A DNA stretch of 64,000 nt from NCBI GenBank assembly GCA_900551115.1, contig URUY01000022.1, positions 1-64,000 on the forward strand. Direction: 5' to 3'. Positions 8,921 to 17,199 of this stretch are shown one piece after another; within the stretch, counting starts at the first letter, position 1, and the number at the start of each line of letters is the position of its first letter. Below the pieces are notes generated by a model. That model was given only the letters and a program-made list of their open reading frames with translations. It was not told the origin of the DNA and ran no database searches. The stretch is from an uncultured Lachnospiraceae bacterium. Lineage in GTDB: Bacteria; Bacillota; Clostridia; Lachnospirales; Lachnospiraceae. The position numbers and the translations under genes were made by a program.

Positions 8921-8948
8921 AAAAAAACCCGCTTCTTACGAAGCGGGT
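8921..8948 (-). terminator. Intrinsic terminator of hpf
   Basis: On the minus strand ACCCGCTT (8948-8941) pairs with AAGCGGGT (8934-8927) across a 6-nt loop and runs into seven T residues. It lies 28 bp after the hpf stop codon. Confidence 0.9.
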
Positions 8949-8975
8949 CCAAGCTCTGCTGTAATCAGATTCTTC

Positions 8976-9503
8976 TTACTCTTCCGGCTCAATCAATCCG
9001 TAGGTATCTGCCTTTCTCTTATACACTACGTTTACCTGACCGGTTTCTGCATTATGGAATACAAAGAAGCTGTGTCCTAAAAGCTCCATCTGCACACAGG
9101 CATCCTCCGGATACATGGGCTTTATGTCAAACTTTTTGGTACGTACAATCTTAATTTCTTCGTCATCCATATAATCATTTTCAGTAAACAGCTTGCTGAA
9201 GGAGGTTGCTGCCTGCTGCTTGTCCACTAACTTAGTCTTATATTTTTTAAGCTGTCTTTCTATAATCTCTTCCACTAAGTCAATAGATACATACATATCG
9301 TTGCTGACCTGTTCTGAACGGATGATACTGCCTTTCACCGGTATCGTCACTTCTATTTTCTGTCTGTCTTTTTCCACACTTAAGGTAATATGCACTTCTG
9401 TATCAGGGGTGAAATATTTTTCGAGTTTTCCGATTTTTTCTTCCACAGCGCCCCTAAGTCCCTGTGTTACTTCAATGTTTCTGCCTACAATAACAAATTT
9501 CAT
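8976..9503 (-). CDS. hpf: Long-form ribosome hibernation promoting factor
   Basis: A 175-residue protein with two parts. The N-terminal ~100 residues are the S30AE/YfiA fold, which binds in the decoding centre of the 30S subunit. The C-terminal ~55 residues (from EIKIVRTKKFDIKPM) are the domain that drives 100S dimer formation. This length matches the Firmicute long HPF rather than short enterobacterial HPF. GGAAGGG lies 9 nt before the ATG at 9503; another ATG three codons upstream sits too close to that site. A sigma-A type promoter with extended -10 lies just upstream and a terminator just downstream, so it is probably monocistronic and acts in stationary or stress states. Confidence 0.96.
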   Translation of the reverse strand: MKFVIVGRNIEVTQGLRGAVEEKIGKLEKYFTPDTEVHITLSVEKDRQKIEVTIPVKGSIIRSEQVSNDMYVSIDLVEEIIERQLKKYKTKLVDKQQAATSFSKLFTENDYMDDEEIKIVRTKKFDIKPMYPEDACVQMELLGHSFFVFHNAETGQVNVVYKRKADTYGLIEPEE

Positions 9504-9538
9504 GTCACTCATCCCTTCCGGTTATTTATTGTATAAGC

Positions 9539-9568
9539 ATTATATCATACAATTCATCTATTTTGCAA
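9539..9568 (-). promoter_or_regulatory. Promoter of hpf
   Basis: Minus strand TTGCAA (9568-9563), 18-bp spacer, TATAAT (9544-9539) with TG one base upstream of the -10. About 36 bp from -10 to the start codon. Confidence 0.75.
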
Positions 9569-9718
9569 TAATTTAGTTGATTTTATGGTTATTTTTGACA
9601 TTCAAAAAGTCAATACATTTTTCGACATTTTCTCTGTTTTTTCTTTTTTTATTCATTCTTAACAAAACGTTCGTTCGTACAATTGCATAAAATAACAGCT
9701 TTTGGATAGTAAAAGCGT

Positions 9719-9789
9719 TGTGGACAATGTGGATAAGTCAGTGTATAAGTTTCTTTTGTTTTATTTTCGGTCTTTTTTCATGTGGATAA
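9719..9789 (-). promoter_or_regulatory. Cluster of DnaA boxes
   Basis: TTATCCACA, the consensus DnaA box, is present twice on the minus strand (9736-9728 and 9789-9781). A one-mismatch copy (TTGTCCACA) abuts the first at 9727-9719. The surrounding DNA is AT-rich and gene-free. No dnaA or dnaN gene is near, so a titration or regulatory cluster is more likely than the main origin. Confidence 0.6.
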
Positions 9790-9954
9790 CTTTGCCGCTT
9801 TTATTTTGCAAATTTCGACTTGTTTGCTATTTTTATACATCCTTTTGTACATCTTGCACAAGCTCCATTTTGTCAAGCAAATTTTATCATTATTTTATTA
9901 TCTTGCAATAACAGAAAAAAAATCTACAATTACTATACCGTTCCCTATAAATAG

Positions 9955-10002
9955 AAATCTCCTTTGCAGAACCGATTCCTCTACCGCCTGCAAGGGAGAT
10001 TT
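9955..10002 (-). terminator. Long hairpin after the NlpC/P60 gene
   Basis: AAATCTCCTTTGCAG (9955-9969) pairs with CTGCAAGGGAGATTT (9988-10002) over 15 bp with one wobble and an 18-nt loop. It lies 20 bp after the stop codon at 10022. The U-tract is better on the plus strand (TTTTTATTTG) than on the minus strand, so it may act in both directions. Confidence 0.65.
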
Positions 10003-10021
10003 TTATTTGATCGTACGTTTA

Positions 10022-11218
10022 TTAGAAAATACGTCTGATTGCTAAAATTTTCTTGTAATCCGCGTTGGAAACAATGATTCCCTTCTTGGAGTTAGCTGCA
10101 TGCACAATCTGTCCGTTACCGATATACAGGGCCACATGACCGGAATAACAGATAAGATCTCCGGGCTGTGCATTTTCAAGCCCGTCTACTGCCGAACCCT
10201 GACTTCTGTCTGCCTTTGAGCTGTGCGGCAGGCTTACGCCGAAGTTGGCATATACGCTGAGTACAAAACCGGAACAGTCTGCACCATCCGTCAGGCTGGT
10301 ACCTCCCCATTTATAAGGATTACCCACAAACTGCAATGCATATTCTGCAACTGCTACACCTAACTCACTGCCTTCGCCTACTGCATAATCAGTAACCGTA
10401 GTCTGGGTAGTGGCAGCCTGCTGGGTGCTTTGGCTTGCTCTTGCAGCCTCGCGTGCTTTTCTTCTTTCTTCAGCCTCTTTTGCCAGACGGGCCTCTTCCT
10501 CTGCCTTGGATTCTGCTTCCACAAACTCCGTACGAATATCTACATAATCCTTGGAAACAAAACCGTCACCCTCTTCACTGGTTATCTTAATCCAGCCGTC
10601 AGTTTCTTCCAAAACCAGGTAATCTTCACCTTCCGGTACCATGGCAATAATAGAGGAATCTGTAGTCGGCTCCTTGCGTACATAAAGGGTTGTTGTGGTA
10701 ACGGTTGCCAGTCTGGTGCCCACCTGTCTTGCAAGCTCCACAGCCGCTTCCCCGGTCACACAGTATTCTGCCTTCACATAACCGGTTACCGTACCGGAGG
10801 TAATCTGATACCAGCCGTTTTCTTCTGAAATAAAAGTACCCACGGAATCGTCATAAAGCTTACCGACAATCTCGCCTTCCTCACTGGGCATGCTTCTGAT
10901 ATTTACATAATCATTCACCTGTGCAATAACCAGATTTTTAAACAGCTCCTCTTCCGAGTCCTGCCTGCCTGACGCTGCCGCATCCATAACGGCCTGAATG
11001 TCCGCTACCGATACACCTGTTTCTATCTTACTTCCGGTTCCTACCGATGCCGTCTGAATACTTTCTAAGGGGGTATCCTTTACCAATGACAAATTTACGC
11101 CGCCTGTTGGCAGTACGGATGATACTCTGTTGGCTGCCATTACATCTATATTCAATCCTGAAAAGGTGATTACCGCTGCCAGCGCTCCGGCAGCCAGCTT
11201 TACACCACAATGGTTCAT
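10022..11218 (-). CDS. Secreted SH3b-SH3b-NlpC/P60 cell-wall hydrolase
   Basis: A probable gamma-D-glutamyl-diamino acid endopeptidase of 398 residues. A signal peptide (1-29, ending VMAA) is followed by two bacterial SH3 domains (about 98-152 and 170-230) that bind the wall. An Ala/Glu/Arg-rich helical linker (232-275) leads to the NlpC/P60 domain (285-398). The catalytic triad is Cys315 (DCSGF), His361 (GHVALYIG) and His373 (HAAN). The start at 11218 is chosen because GGAGG lies 8 nt upstream and a signal peptide begins there; upstream codons do not look coding. A near-consensus promoter precedes it. It likely trims peptidoglycan during growth or separation. Confidence 0.95.
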   Translation of the reverse strand: MNHCGVKLAAGALAAVITFSGLNIDVMAANRVSSVLPTGGVNLSLVKDTPLESIQTASVGTGSKIETGVSVADIQAVMDAAASGRQDSEEELFKNLVIAQVNDYVNIRSMPSEEGEIVGKLYDDSVGTFISEENGWYQITSGTVTGYVKAEYCVTGEAAVELARQVGTRLATVTTTTLYVRKEPTTDSSIIAMVPEGEDYLVLEETDGWIKITSEEGDGFVSKDYVDIRTEFVEAESKAEEEARLAKEAEERRKAREAARASQSTQQAATTQTTVTDYAVGEGSELGVAVAEYALQFVGNPYKWGGTSLTDGADCSGFVLSVYANFGVSLPHSSKADRSQGSAVDGLENAQPGDLICYSGHVALYIGNGQIVHAANSKKGIIVSNADYKKILAIRRIF

Positions 11219-11273
11219 GCAGATTTCCTCCAAAACAATTTTATTTATTACAAATTTATTACATCTGTTAAAA

Positions 11274-11302
11274 AATATATCACACATGATTTTCTTTGTC
11301 AA
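11274..11302 (-). promoter_or_regulatory. Near-consensus sigma-A promoter of the NlpC/P60 gene
   Basis: Minus strand TTGACA (11302-11297), 17-bp spacer, TATATT (11279-11274) with an upstream TG. The ATG is 56 bp downstream of the -10. Confidence 0.85.
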
Positions 11303-11335
11303 TAAACAATCCACTGGAAAATGCAGGAATAACGC

Positions 11336-11381
11336 AAAAAGACGGCATTTTTAGCCTTCGCCAAAACACCGTCTTTTTTTT
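11336..11381 (-). terminator. Terminator of trxB
   Basis: AAAAGACGG and CCGTCTTTT arms enclose an inner imperfect stem; read on the minus strand it ends in TTTTT. It lies about 60 bp after the trxB stop. The plus-strand side also has eight T residues, so it could work both ways. Confidence 0.8.
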
Positions 11382-11439
11382 GTAACATTTGTAACATTTA
11401 AAAGCTTTGTAATATTTCTGTATATTTCTTTGCCATGAC

Positions 11440-12348
11440 CTATATTGTCACAAAACTGCCTGCTGCCGTAGCTGCATTTGCACCGTCCGCCACCGCTGTA
11501 ATAATCTGTCGCAGCGGCTTTTTCCGTGCATCCCCTGCCGCGAAAACACCCTCCACCGAAGTTTTGGTATCTTCGCCTGCCAAAATATAGCCTGCGTTAT
11601 CACAAGCCACCAGGTCTTTGCAAAGCCCCGTATCCGGTTTGATACCCACCGCAATAAACACACCGTTTACAGGCAGGCTGCTTTCCTCTCCCGTCACCGT
11701 CTGTTTCAGCAAAAGGCTCTCCACCATATCCGTGCCCTTAATTTCCGTCACCACCGTATTCCAGACAATTTCCACATTAGGCATGGCCATCAGGTTATCC
11801 TGCAGCACCTTCGCCGCACGAAGACTGTCCCTTCTGTGAATCAGATATACCTTTTTACAGGTTCTCGCCAAAAAGATGGCGTCCTCCACTGCTACATCAC
11901 CGCCGCCTACCACCGCAACCGTCCGATTTTTAAAGAAAGCACCGTCACAGGTCGCACAATAGGAAACTCCCATTCCCTGCAGTTCTTCCTCTCCGGGCAC
12001 ATTAAGCTTTGCATGGTGGGCTCCCATAGCCATTATCAACGCTTTTGCCATGAAATCCCCCTCGGAAGTGTGTACCAGCTTCACATCGCCTTTATCCTCA
12101 ATGCCGGTTACCTCGGCCTCTTTAAATTCTGCGCCCATTTTGTCTGCATGCTCCCTGAACTGCACGCCCATATCAAAGCCGTTTATCCCCGGAAGCCCCA
12201 GATAGTTATCCACCTCATAGGTATTAAGCACCTGCCCCCCGCTCATGGGATTTTTTTCTATTACAAGCAGATTTAACCCTGCTCTTCTTCCGTATACCGC
12301 CGCCGAAAGACCTGCCGGTCCGGACCCTACAATAATTAAATCATACAT
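11440..12348 (-). CDS. trxB: Thioredoxin reductase
   Basis: An FAD/NADPH disulfide reductase of 302 residues that reduces thioredoxin. The N-terminal FAD motif is GSGPAGLSAA (8-17). The redox pair is CATC at 131-134, the NADPH-binding motif is GGGDVAVEDA, and the C-terminal FAD motif is GVFAAGDAR. Length and motif order match the low-molecular-weight bacterial TrxB family. GGAGG precedes the ATG. No thioredoxin gene is adjacent; the next gene is a divergent SDR reductase. It is followed by a strong hairpin, so it is probably transcribed alone. Confidence 0.96.
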   Translation of the reverse strand: MYDLIIVGSGPAGLSAAVYGRRAGLNLLVIEKNPMSGGQVLNTYEVDNYLGLPGINGFDMGVQFREHADKMGAEFKEAEVTGIEDKGDVKLVHTSEGDFMAKALIMAMGAHHAKLNVPGEEELQGMGVSYCATCDGAFFKNRTVAVVGGGDVAVEDAIFLARTCKKVYLIHRRDSLRAAKVLQDNLMAMPNVEIVWNTVVTEIKGTDMVESLLLKQTVTGEESSLPVNGVFIAVGIKPDTGLCKDLVACDNAGYILAGEDTKTSVEGVFAAGDARKKPLRQIITAVADGANAATAAGSFVTI

Positions 12349-12375
12349 TCCTCTTCCTCCGTTTCTTATTTATAA

Positions 12376-12404
12376 AGTGTACCAGTTATTTTAAAAAAAT
12401 ACAA
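12376..12404 (-). promoter_or_regulatory. Promoter of trxB
   Basis: Minus strand TTGTAT (12404-12399), 17-bp spacer, TACACT (12381-12376), 28 bp before the start codon. Confidence 0.6.
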
Positions 12405-12431
12405 CTTACCGAAAAGGAAACTATAAAAAAC

Positions 12432-12460
12432 TTAACCAATCGGCTCTCCCGTGTTATACT
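12432..12460 (+). promoter_or_regulatory. Promoter of the SDR gene
   Basis: TTAACC (12432-12437), 17-bp spacer, TATACT (12455-12460) with TG upstream of the -10. The TTG start is 62 bp downstream. Confidence 0.65.
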
Positions 12461-12522
12461 GTAGGCGAAAGCAACAGTAAGCTGGCAAAACGAAATCTGA
12501 AAACAACAGGGAGGAATCCATT

Positions 12523-13239
12523 TTGAAAACAGTACTTATCACCGGCGCATCCCGCGGCATCGGCGCCGCCACAGCTAAAATTTTTGCATCCCACGGATAC
12601 CATACCGTGATTACCTGTGCAAACAGCGGCAAAGAGCTTTTTGCCCTGAAGGAAGAACTTGAGACTGTATTTGGCGTTCCCTGTACTGCCGAACTCTGCG
12701 ATGCAGGTGATTTTGCCTCCGTTAAACAGCTCTTTTTAAAGATTCCCGCCCCGGATGTGCTGATTAACAATGCCGGCATTTCTTATTTTGGTCTGCTTTC
12801 CGAGATGTCTGCAGAAGACTGGCATCATGTTATCAATACGAATTTAAACGCCTGCTTTTATACCTGCAAACTGGCCATTCCTTCCATGGTCCATAAAAAA
12901 GAGGGGCGCATCTTAAATATTTCCTCTGTATGGGGCAGTGCCGGCTCTTCTCTGGAAACGGCGTATTCTGCCTCTAAGGGCGGCATCAATGCCTTTACAA
13001 AAGCCTTGGCAAAAGAACTGGCTCCCAGTAATATCCAGGTCAATGCCATAGCGCCGGGACTGATTGATACTGCCATGAACCACAGTCTTGCCCCCGAAGA
13101 TATCGATGCCTTAAAGGCAGAAATACCTGCCGACAGGCTCGGCACTCCCGAAGAAGCAGCCGCGCTTATCTGGCAGGTAGTAAACGCTCCCTCCTATATG
13201 ACCGGACAGATTATTTCGATTGACGGCGGCTGGATTTAA
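12523..13239 (+). CDS. Short-chain dehydrogenase/reductase, FabG-like
   Basis: A classical NAD(P)-dependent SDR of 238 residues. The cofactor motif is TGASRGIG (7-14), NNAG is at 82-85, and the catalytic residues are Ser135 (NISSVWG), Tyr148 and Lys152 (YSASK). The C-terminal SIDGGWI is typical of FabG-type reductases. The start codon is TTG at 12523, with AGGGAGG 8 nt upstream and no competing ATG nearby. It stands alone, not in a fatty-acid cluster, so 3-oxoacyl-ACP reduction is possible but the substrate cannot be fixed. Its stop overlaps the convergent CNNM gene by 4 bp. Confidence 0.9.
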   Translation: MKTVLITGASRGIGAATAKIFASHGYHTVITCANSGKELFALKEELETVFGVPCTAELCDAGDFASVKQLFLKIPAPDVLINNAGISYFGLLSEMSAEDWHHVINTNLNACFYTCKLAIPSMVHKKEGRILNISSVWGSAGSSLETAYSASKGGINAFTKALAKELAPSNIQVNAIAPGLIDTAMNHSLAPEDIDALKAEIPADRLGTPEEAAALIWQVVNAPSYMTGQIISIDGGWI

Positions 13240-14588
13240 TTCTTTTCCCTGCCGCAGTCTGCGGCTGCGCCGCCTTCCAGCTTGCTGATATATGCCTTTT
13301 CAATCCTTCTGTCCTGTATATCCTCTACGTGGATATGTAAGCCAAAGCCCTCTACATCAAAGCTTACACCGTCCTCCGGAATTGCCTGAAGCAGACTGAT
13401 GATAAGACCGCCTATCGTATCATAGTCCTCATCCTCCATGTTAAGCTCCATATCCAGTTCTTTTGCCAAATCATCGATGGTGGTATTGCCTGTCACGCAC
13501 CAGCGGTTTTCTTCCAGTTTTACAATCTCCGGCTCTTCCTCCGGATCAAACTCATCATAAATATTTCCTACGATTTCCTCTACCAGATCCTCCATGGTAA
13601 CAATACCCTCCATGGCGCCGTACTCATCAATAATAACGGCAATATGGATTTTTTTCTTCTGCATATCTGTAAACAGCGTATCTGCATGAATGCTTTCCGG
13701 CACAAAGTAAGCAGGCCGCAGTACATCCTTAATCTGCACCTTATCCCCCTTGCTTGCTGCCAAAAGGAAATCTCTAGCATACAAAATTCCTACGATATCA
13801 TCCAAATCTTCATCATACACCGGGTAACGGGACAGACCGGATTCCTCTATGGTCTGCAGAATTTCTTCCCTGTCATCCTCTAAAGAAACGGCAACCACAT
13901 CCGTACGCTGGGTCATAACACGGCGCACGCTCAAATCGTCAAAATCAAAGATATTCTGAATCCATTCCTTTTCATTGACATCGATGTTTCCCTTTTCCTC
14001 ACCGATATCTACCATCATGCGGATTTCTTCCTCCGTTACATTTTCATCCTCTGCCTCTGTCTTCAGATGCATAATCCGAAGTACCAGATTGGTAGAAAAA
14101 GCAAGGAAACGAATCACCGGCTTCATAACAAATGCAATGGCCGATACAATTCCGTATGCTGTCTTAGCCCATTCAAAGGACTTTTGCATGGCAATTCTTT
14201 TGGGTACCAGTTCTCCGAATACCAGTGTAAAATATGCCAGTATCAGCGTAATCACAAAAATGGCAATAACAGACATGGCGCTTTCGGAAATCAGGGTAAA
14301 GCCCAAGTCACGATACAGCCAGTCTACCAGATAGCCCGAAAAATTCTCCGCTGCCAAAGCACTGCCCAAATAGCCTGCCAGAGTAATACCGATTTGAATA
14401 GTGGAAAGGAAATTTGACGGCTCCGCCACCAGCTTCAAAAGCTTTGCCGCATGCTTATTGCCTTCATCCTCCAGCTTATGCAGCCTCGTTGTACTCATGG
14501 ATACCACAGCCATCTCTGTTCCTGCAAAAAACCCGTTAATTAAAATCAATATAATCTGTAACAAAAGTTGTAATATAATCGTATTCAA
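13236..14588 (-). CDS. CNNM/CorC-type membrane protein (hemolysin family) with CBS pair
   Basis: A 450-residue member of the HlyC/CorC/CNNM family. The N-terminal DUF21 domain carries four hydrophobic segments (about 1-190) and the typical FAGTEMAVVS and GELVPKR motifs. A CBS-domain pair follows (RVMTQRTDVVAVS and AYFVPESIHADTLF), and the C-terminal CorC_HlyC domain contains FDPEEEPEIV. Family members such as MpfA have been linked to Mg2+ efflux or tolerance. I choose a TTG start at 14588 because GGAGAG lies 6 nt upstream; a GTG at 14627 has no binding site. An unusual 280-nt leader with its own promoter, short ORF and overlapping hairpins precedes it. Confidence 0.92.
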   Translation of the reverse strand: MNTIILQLLLQIILILINGFFAGTEMAVVSMSTTRLHKLEDEGNKHAAKLLKLVAEPSNFLSTIQIGITLAGYLGSALAAENFSGYLVDWLYRDLGFTLISESAMSVIAIFVITLILAYFTLVFGELVPKRIAMQKSFEWAKTAYGIVSAIAFVMKPVIRFLAFSTNLVLRIMHLKTEAEDENVTEEEIRMMVDIGEEKGNIDVNEKEWIQNIFDFDDLSVRRVMTQRTDVVAVSLEDDREEILQTIEESGLSRYPVYDEDLDDIVGILYARDFLLAASKGDKVQIKDVLRPAYFVPESIHADTLFTDMQKKKIHIAVIIDEYGAMEGIVTMEDLVEEIVGNIYDEFDPEEEPEIVKLEENRWCVTGNTTIDDLAKELDMELNMEDEDYDTIGGLIISLLQAIPEDGVSFDVEGFGLHIHVEDIQDRRIEKAYISKLEGGAAADCGREKN

Positions 14589-14683
14589 AATAAACTCTCC
14601 ATTTCTAAATAAATACCTGCCGCTCACTGCTTAACAGCCAATAAACTCTTTTCTCAAAAAAACAATTTTAGTAAAAACAGTTT

Positions 14684-14830
14684 TCATGACCGCAGGTGCC
14701 CATGGATTTTTTGGATACACAAAAAGGCATAATCTGTCACACATTTATGCCACAGATTACACCCAAAAGCTTTCCTATTATTTATAAGCGTATTCGCATT
14801 AGTTTCCGCGTCGCTGTCAGCGTCGTCCAT
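14684..14830 (-). CDS. Possible 48-codon leader peptide ahead of the CNNM gene
   Basis: An ATG at 14830 opens a 48-residue frame whose first 13 residues are acidic (M-D-D-A-D-S-D-A-E-T-N-A-N). AAAGGA lies about 11 nt upstream. It begins some 38 nt after the predicted transcription start and ends 95 nt before the CNNM start. Two mutually exclusive hairpins sit inside it. Acidic or proline-rich leader peptides are known to make translation sensitive to Mg2+ in enterobacteria (MgtL-type). Here this is only an inference from position and composition. Confidence 0.4.
   Translation of the reverse strand: MDDADSDAETNANTLINNRKAFGCNLWHKCVTDYAFLCIQKIHGHLRS
14721..14758 (-). promoter_or_regulatory. Overlapping hairpins: candidate attenuator
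   Basis: Minus strand: AATCTGT (14758-14752) can pair with ACAGATT (14737-14731). Alternatively GGCATAA (14751-14745) can pair with TTATGCC (14732-14726), which is followed at once by TTTTT (14725-14721). The two downstream arms share bases 14731-14732, so only one hairpin forms at a time. The second has the form of a weak intrinsic terminator. Confidence 0.5.
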
Positions 14831-14874
14831 TACCGTTATTTTCCTTTCTTCATTAAAAATAAATATTTTGATTC

Positions 14875-14903
14875 AGTATAGCATAGTCCGCCTCTTTATG
14901 CAA
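14875..14903 (-). promoter_or_regulatory. Promoter of the CNNM transcript
   Basis: Minus strand TTGCAT (14903-14898), 17-bp spacer, TATACT (14880-14875) with TG one base upstream. It implies a leader of about 280 nt before the TTG start at 14588. Confidence 0.7.
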
Positions 14904-14907
14904 GATT

Positions 14908-15579
14908 TTATGCCAAACGAACCATATGATCAATTCCTACGGAGCATACCATTGCGCCTGCCTCTGTTTTCAGACCATGCTTTTTGTTTACCATTTCCAT
15001 GATAGCCTTCTGTCTGTCCCCGGCTGCCACAATCGCAATAATTTCCTTTTCAGACTGCACGGAAATACCGTAAAACTGACTGGTATCCTCTGCGCCTGCC
15101 CATCTTGCCCTGATGACGGTACCGCCACCGGCGCCCGCCTCTCTGGCCGTATCCATTACATCATCCGTATGTCCTTGATTGACTGCAATCAAAATCAGAC
15201 TGTGATTTGTATTTCCTTCCATTTCGATTCCTCCCGTTTTGCTGCCCGGCTGGCTCAAAAGCACCGTTGCTATCAGACTGTTCAATCCGGTAAGCGGCAT
15301 GTCAAATACAATGCCGCTGCCGAAATCTTTACTTTCCAGTTCATTGTCCAGCTTATACAGAAGCCTCTCCGCATGCTCCCTTGCCGCATAGCTTATGAGA
15401 ATATCTTTTTCCGCAGTCCCTAACCCCAGCACATCCAAAAGCTCCGATGAAGCGGTTCCCCTGCCCATACACTGATAGCTGCAGAATACACTCTGCTCCG
15501 CATACAGCTTTGCAAGTGCCTTTCCCCTGCCGCGTTCCGCAAAGGTAATTATCAGTTTCACACTGTTCTTATCCGCCAT
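14908..15579 (-). CDS. Double PII-like signalling protein
   Basis: A 223-residue protein made of two PII-like (GlnB-fold) halves of about 105-110 residues each. The first half begins VKLIITFAERGRG, the second LILIAVNQGHTDDVMDTAREAGAGGGTVIRARW-like, with the glycine-rich AREAGAGGGT typical of the PII core. Canonical T-loop uridylylation motifs are not evident. PII proteins sense small molecules such as ATP, ADP and 2-oxoglutarate and control transporters or enzymes. The gene lies 15 bp after the DUF1538 membrane protein gene in the same operon, a recurrent pairing, so I infer that it regulates that protein. Confidence 0.85.
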   Translation of the reverse strand: MADKNSVKLIITFAERGRGKALAKLYAEQSVFCSYQCMGRGTASSELLDVLGLGTAEKDILISYAAREHAERLLYKLDNELESKDFGSGIVFDMPLTGLNSLIATVLLSQPGSKTGGIEMEGNTNHSLILIAVNQGHTDDVMDTAREAGAGGGTVIRARWAGAEDTSQFYGISVQSEKEIIAIVAAGDRQKAIMEMVNKKHGLKTEAGAMVCSVGIDHMVRLA

Positions 15580-15594
15580 AGCACTTCCTCACTT

Positions 15595-17115
15595 TTACTC
15601 AAAATACATAATGCTGTCTTCTACTTCCTTAAGCTGTAAAATCAGCCTGCGTTTTCTTACTCTCTTGCGGATATTATCCGCAAGGCCAAGCATCTGAATG
15701 GTAAAGAGCGGCGTCATGGCAACCATTGCCACAATACCGAAAGCATCCGTCAGCACGTTACCTCCTGCCGCTTCACAGGCTCCCATTGCAAGAGGCAGTA
15801 AAAAGGTAGTTGTCATCGGTCCGCTGGCAACACCGCCGGAGTCAAAGGCAATACCGGTAAAAATCTGTGGTACAAAAAAGGTCATTGCCAAAGAAATCAA
15901 ATATCCCGGCACCAAAAACCACATGATATTTAAGCCGGTCAAAATCCGCAGCATGGCAATTCCCACGGAAAATGCAATACCTATAGAAAGACTGTGTTCA
16001 ATTGATTTCTGTGTAATGGAGCCGTTTGTCACATCCTCCACCTGTCTGGTAAGCACCTGTACCGCCGGCTCCGCCTTCACGATAAAGTAACCGATTACCA
16101 TACCAATCGGCACAAGCAGCCAGGAATTGCTGCTGCCTGCAATTGCCGAACCGATATACTGTCCGGCAGGCATAAAGCCTACGTTGACGCCGGTTAAAAA
16201 CAGCACCAGTCCGATGTAGCTGTATATAAAGCCGGAAACAATCTTAATAAGCTGTCTTTTATGAAATCTGCGGAAAATACACTGGAATATGACAAACAGC
16301 ACAGCAATGGGTATAAGCGCTACCGCTACTTCCTTGATATAAACCGGCAGCGCACGGGCAAATTCCATAGCCGCATCTTTGGTCGTAGCAAGCTCTGTAA
16401 TCTTTACAGGCGTATAAACCGAATCCTCGGGATGATAACAGATACCTAAAATCAGTACGGAAAGAATAGGGCCGATACTGCAGATAGCAGTAAGACCAAA
16501 GCTGTCGCTGTTGGAATTTTTATCGCTTCGCACAGACGCCATACCGATACCCAGCGCCATAATAAAGGGTACTGTAATCGGTCCCGTTGTCACACCTCCC
16601 GAATCAAAGGAAACCGGTATAAAATCAGGGGGAGCAAAAAAAGTGAGCAAAAAAATGACGCCGTAAAAGAAAATTAATATGTAAGAAATCGGAATTTTAA
16701 GCAGCATACGAAGCTGCGCAATAACTAAAAAGAAGCCAACGCCCAGCGCAACCGTAAAAATAAGCGTCAAATTGGGAATTGCCGGCACCTGTTCCGCCAA
16801 CACCTGCAAATCAGGCTCCGCAACAGTAATCAGCACGCCTAAAATAAAGCAGACTAAAAGAGGAATCAAAATTTTTCTTGCCCTGCTTAGCTGCACACCC
16901 ATACCTTCTCCCATGGGAATCATGGACATATCCACACCCAATGTAAAAAATCCCATGCCGATAATCAAAAGCAGTGCGCCGAAGAAAAACAAAGTCAGAA
17001 TTCCCGGCGTCAGCGGTGCAACGGTTATGCTTAACAATAGTACAATAATGGTAATAGGCAAAACAGACGCAATAGATTCATATACCTTTTCCCTTAAAAG
17101 TTCATTATGCCGCAA
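15595..17115 (-). CDS. DUF1538 duplicated membrane protein
   Basis: A 506-residue polytopic protein made of two DUF1538 repeats. Each half carries the same signature: FDSGGVTTGPITVPF near residue 170 and FDSGGVASGPMTTTF near 425. About a dozen hydrophobic segments are visible, so the repeats probably form an inverted- or parallel-repeat transporter. Function is not established; transport of an ion or small solute regulated by the adjacent PII-like protein is my inference. The start is TTG at 17115 with AAGGAG 7 nt upstream. A terminator-like hairpin lies in its leader. Confidence 0.88.
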   Translation of the reverse strand: MRHNELLREKVYESIASVLPITIIVLLLSITVAPLTPGILTLFFFGALLLIIGMGFFTLGVDMSMIPMGEGMGVQLSRARKILIPLLVCFILGVLITVAEPDLQVLAEQVPAIPNLTLIFTVALGVGFFLVIAQLRMLLKIPISYILIFFYGVIFLLTFFAPPDFIPVSFDSGGVTTGPITVPFIMALGIGMASVRSDKNSNSDSFGLTAICSIGPILSVLILGICYHPEDSVYTPVKITELATTKDAAMEFARALPVYIKEVAVALIPIAVLFVIFQCIFRRFHKRQLIKIVSGFIYSYIGLVLFLTGVNVGFMPAGQYIGSAIAGSSNSWLLVPIGMVIGYFIVKAEPAVQVLTRQVEDVTNGSITQKSIEHSLSIGIAFSVGIAMLRILTGLNIMWFLVPGYLISLAMTFFVPQIFTGIAFDSGGVASGPMTTTFLLPLAMGACEAAGGNVLTDAFGIVAMVAMTPLFTIQMLGLADNIRKRVRKRRLILQLKEVEDSIMYFE

Positions 17116-17141
17116 GCCGTTTCTCCTTTCTTCCGTTTCTC

Positions 17142-17186
17142 AAAAAAGGGGGCAGGGGGATGGTGTCTTACCATCTCGCTGCTCCC
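17142..17186 (-). terminator. Terminator or attenuator between the P-type ATPase and DUF1538 genes
   Basis: Minus strand GGG-A-GCAG (17186-17179) pairs with CTGCCCCC (17155-17148), with an inner GATGGT/ACCATC stem, and runs into six T residues (17147-17142). It lies 27 bp before the DUF1538 start and downstream of a possible promoter at 17200-17228, so it may attenuate that operon rather than only end the ATPase transcript. Confidence 0.65.
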
Positions 17187-17199
17187 TCTCTTACTTTAT

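Larger units (their letters stand above)
9569..10021. other. 450-bp AT-rich gene-free region between the NlpC/P60 gene and hpf
   Basis: No gene is supported here. The region is very AT-rich, contains an inverted repeat TTGAC/GTCAA near 9596-9613, a CGTTCGTTCGTAC motif near 9668, three DnaA-box-like 9-mers (9719-9789) and the large hairpin at 9955-10002. Confidence 0.6.

Noticed and set aside
9569..10021. Main chromosomal origin at the DnaA boxes
   Set aside because: No dnaA, dnaN, recF or gyr genes nearby and only two or three boxes. A regulatory or titration cluster fits better.
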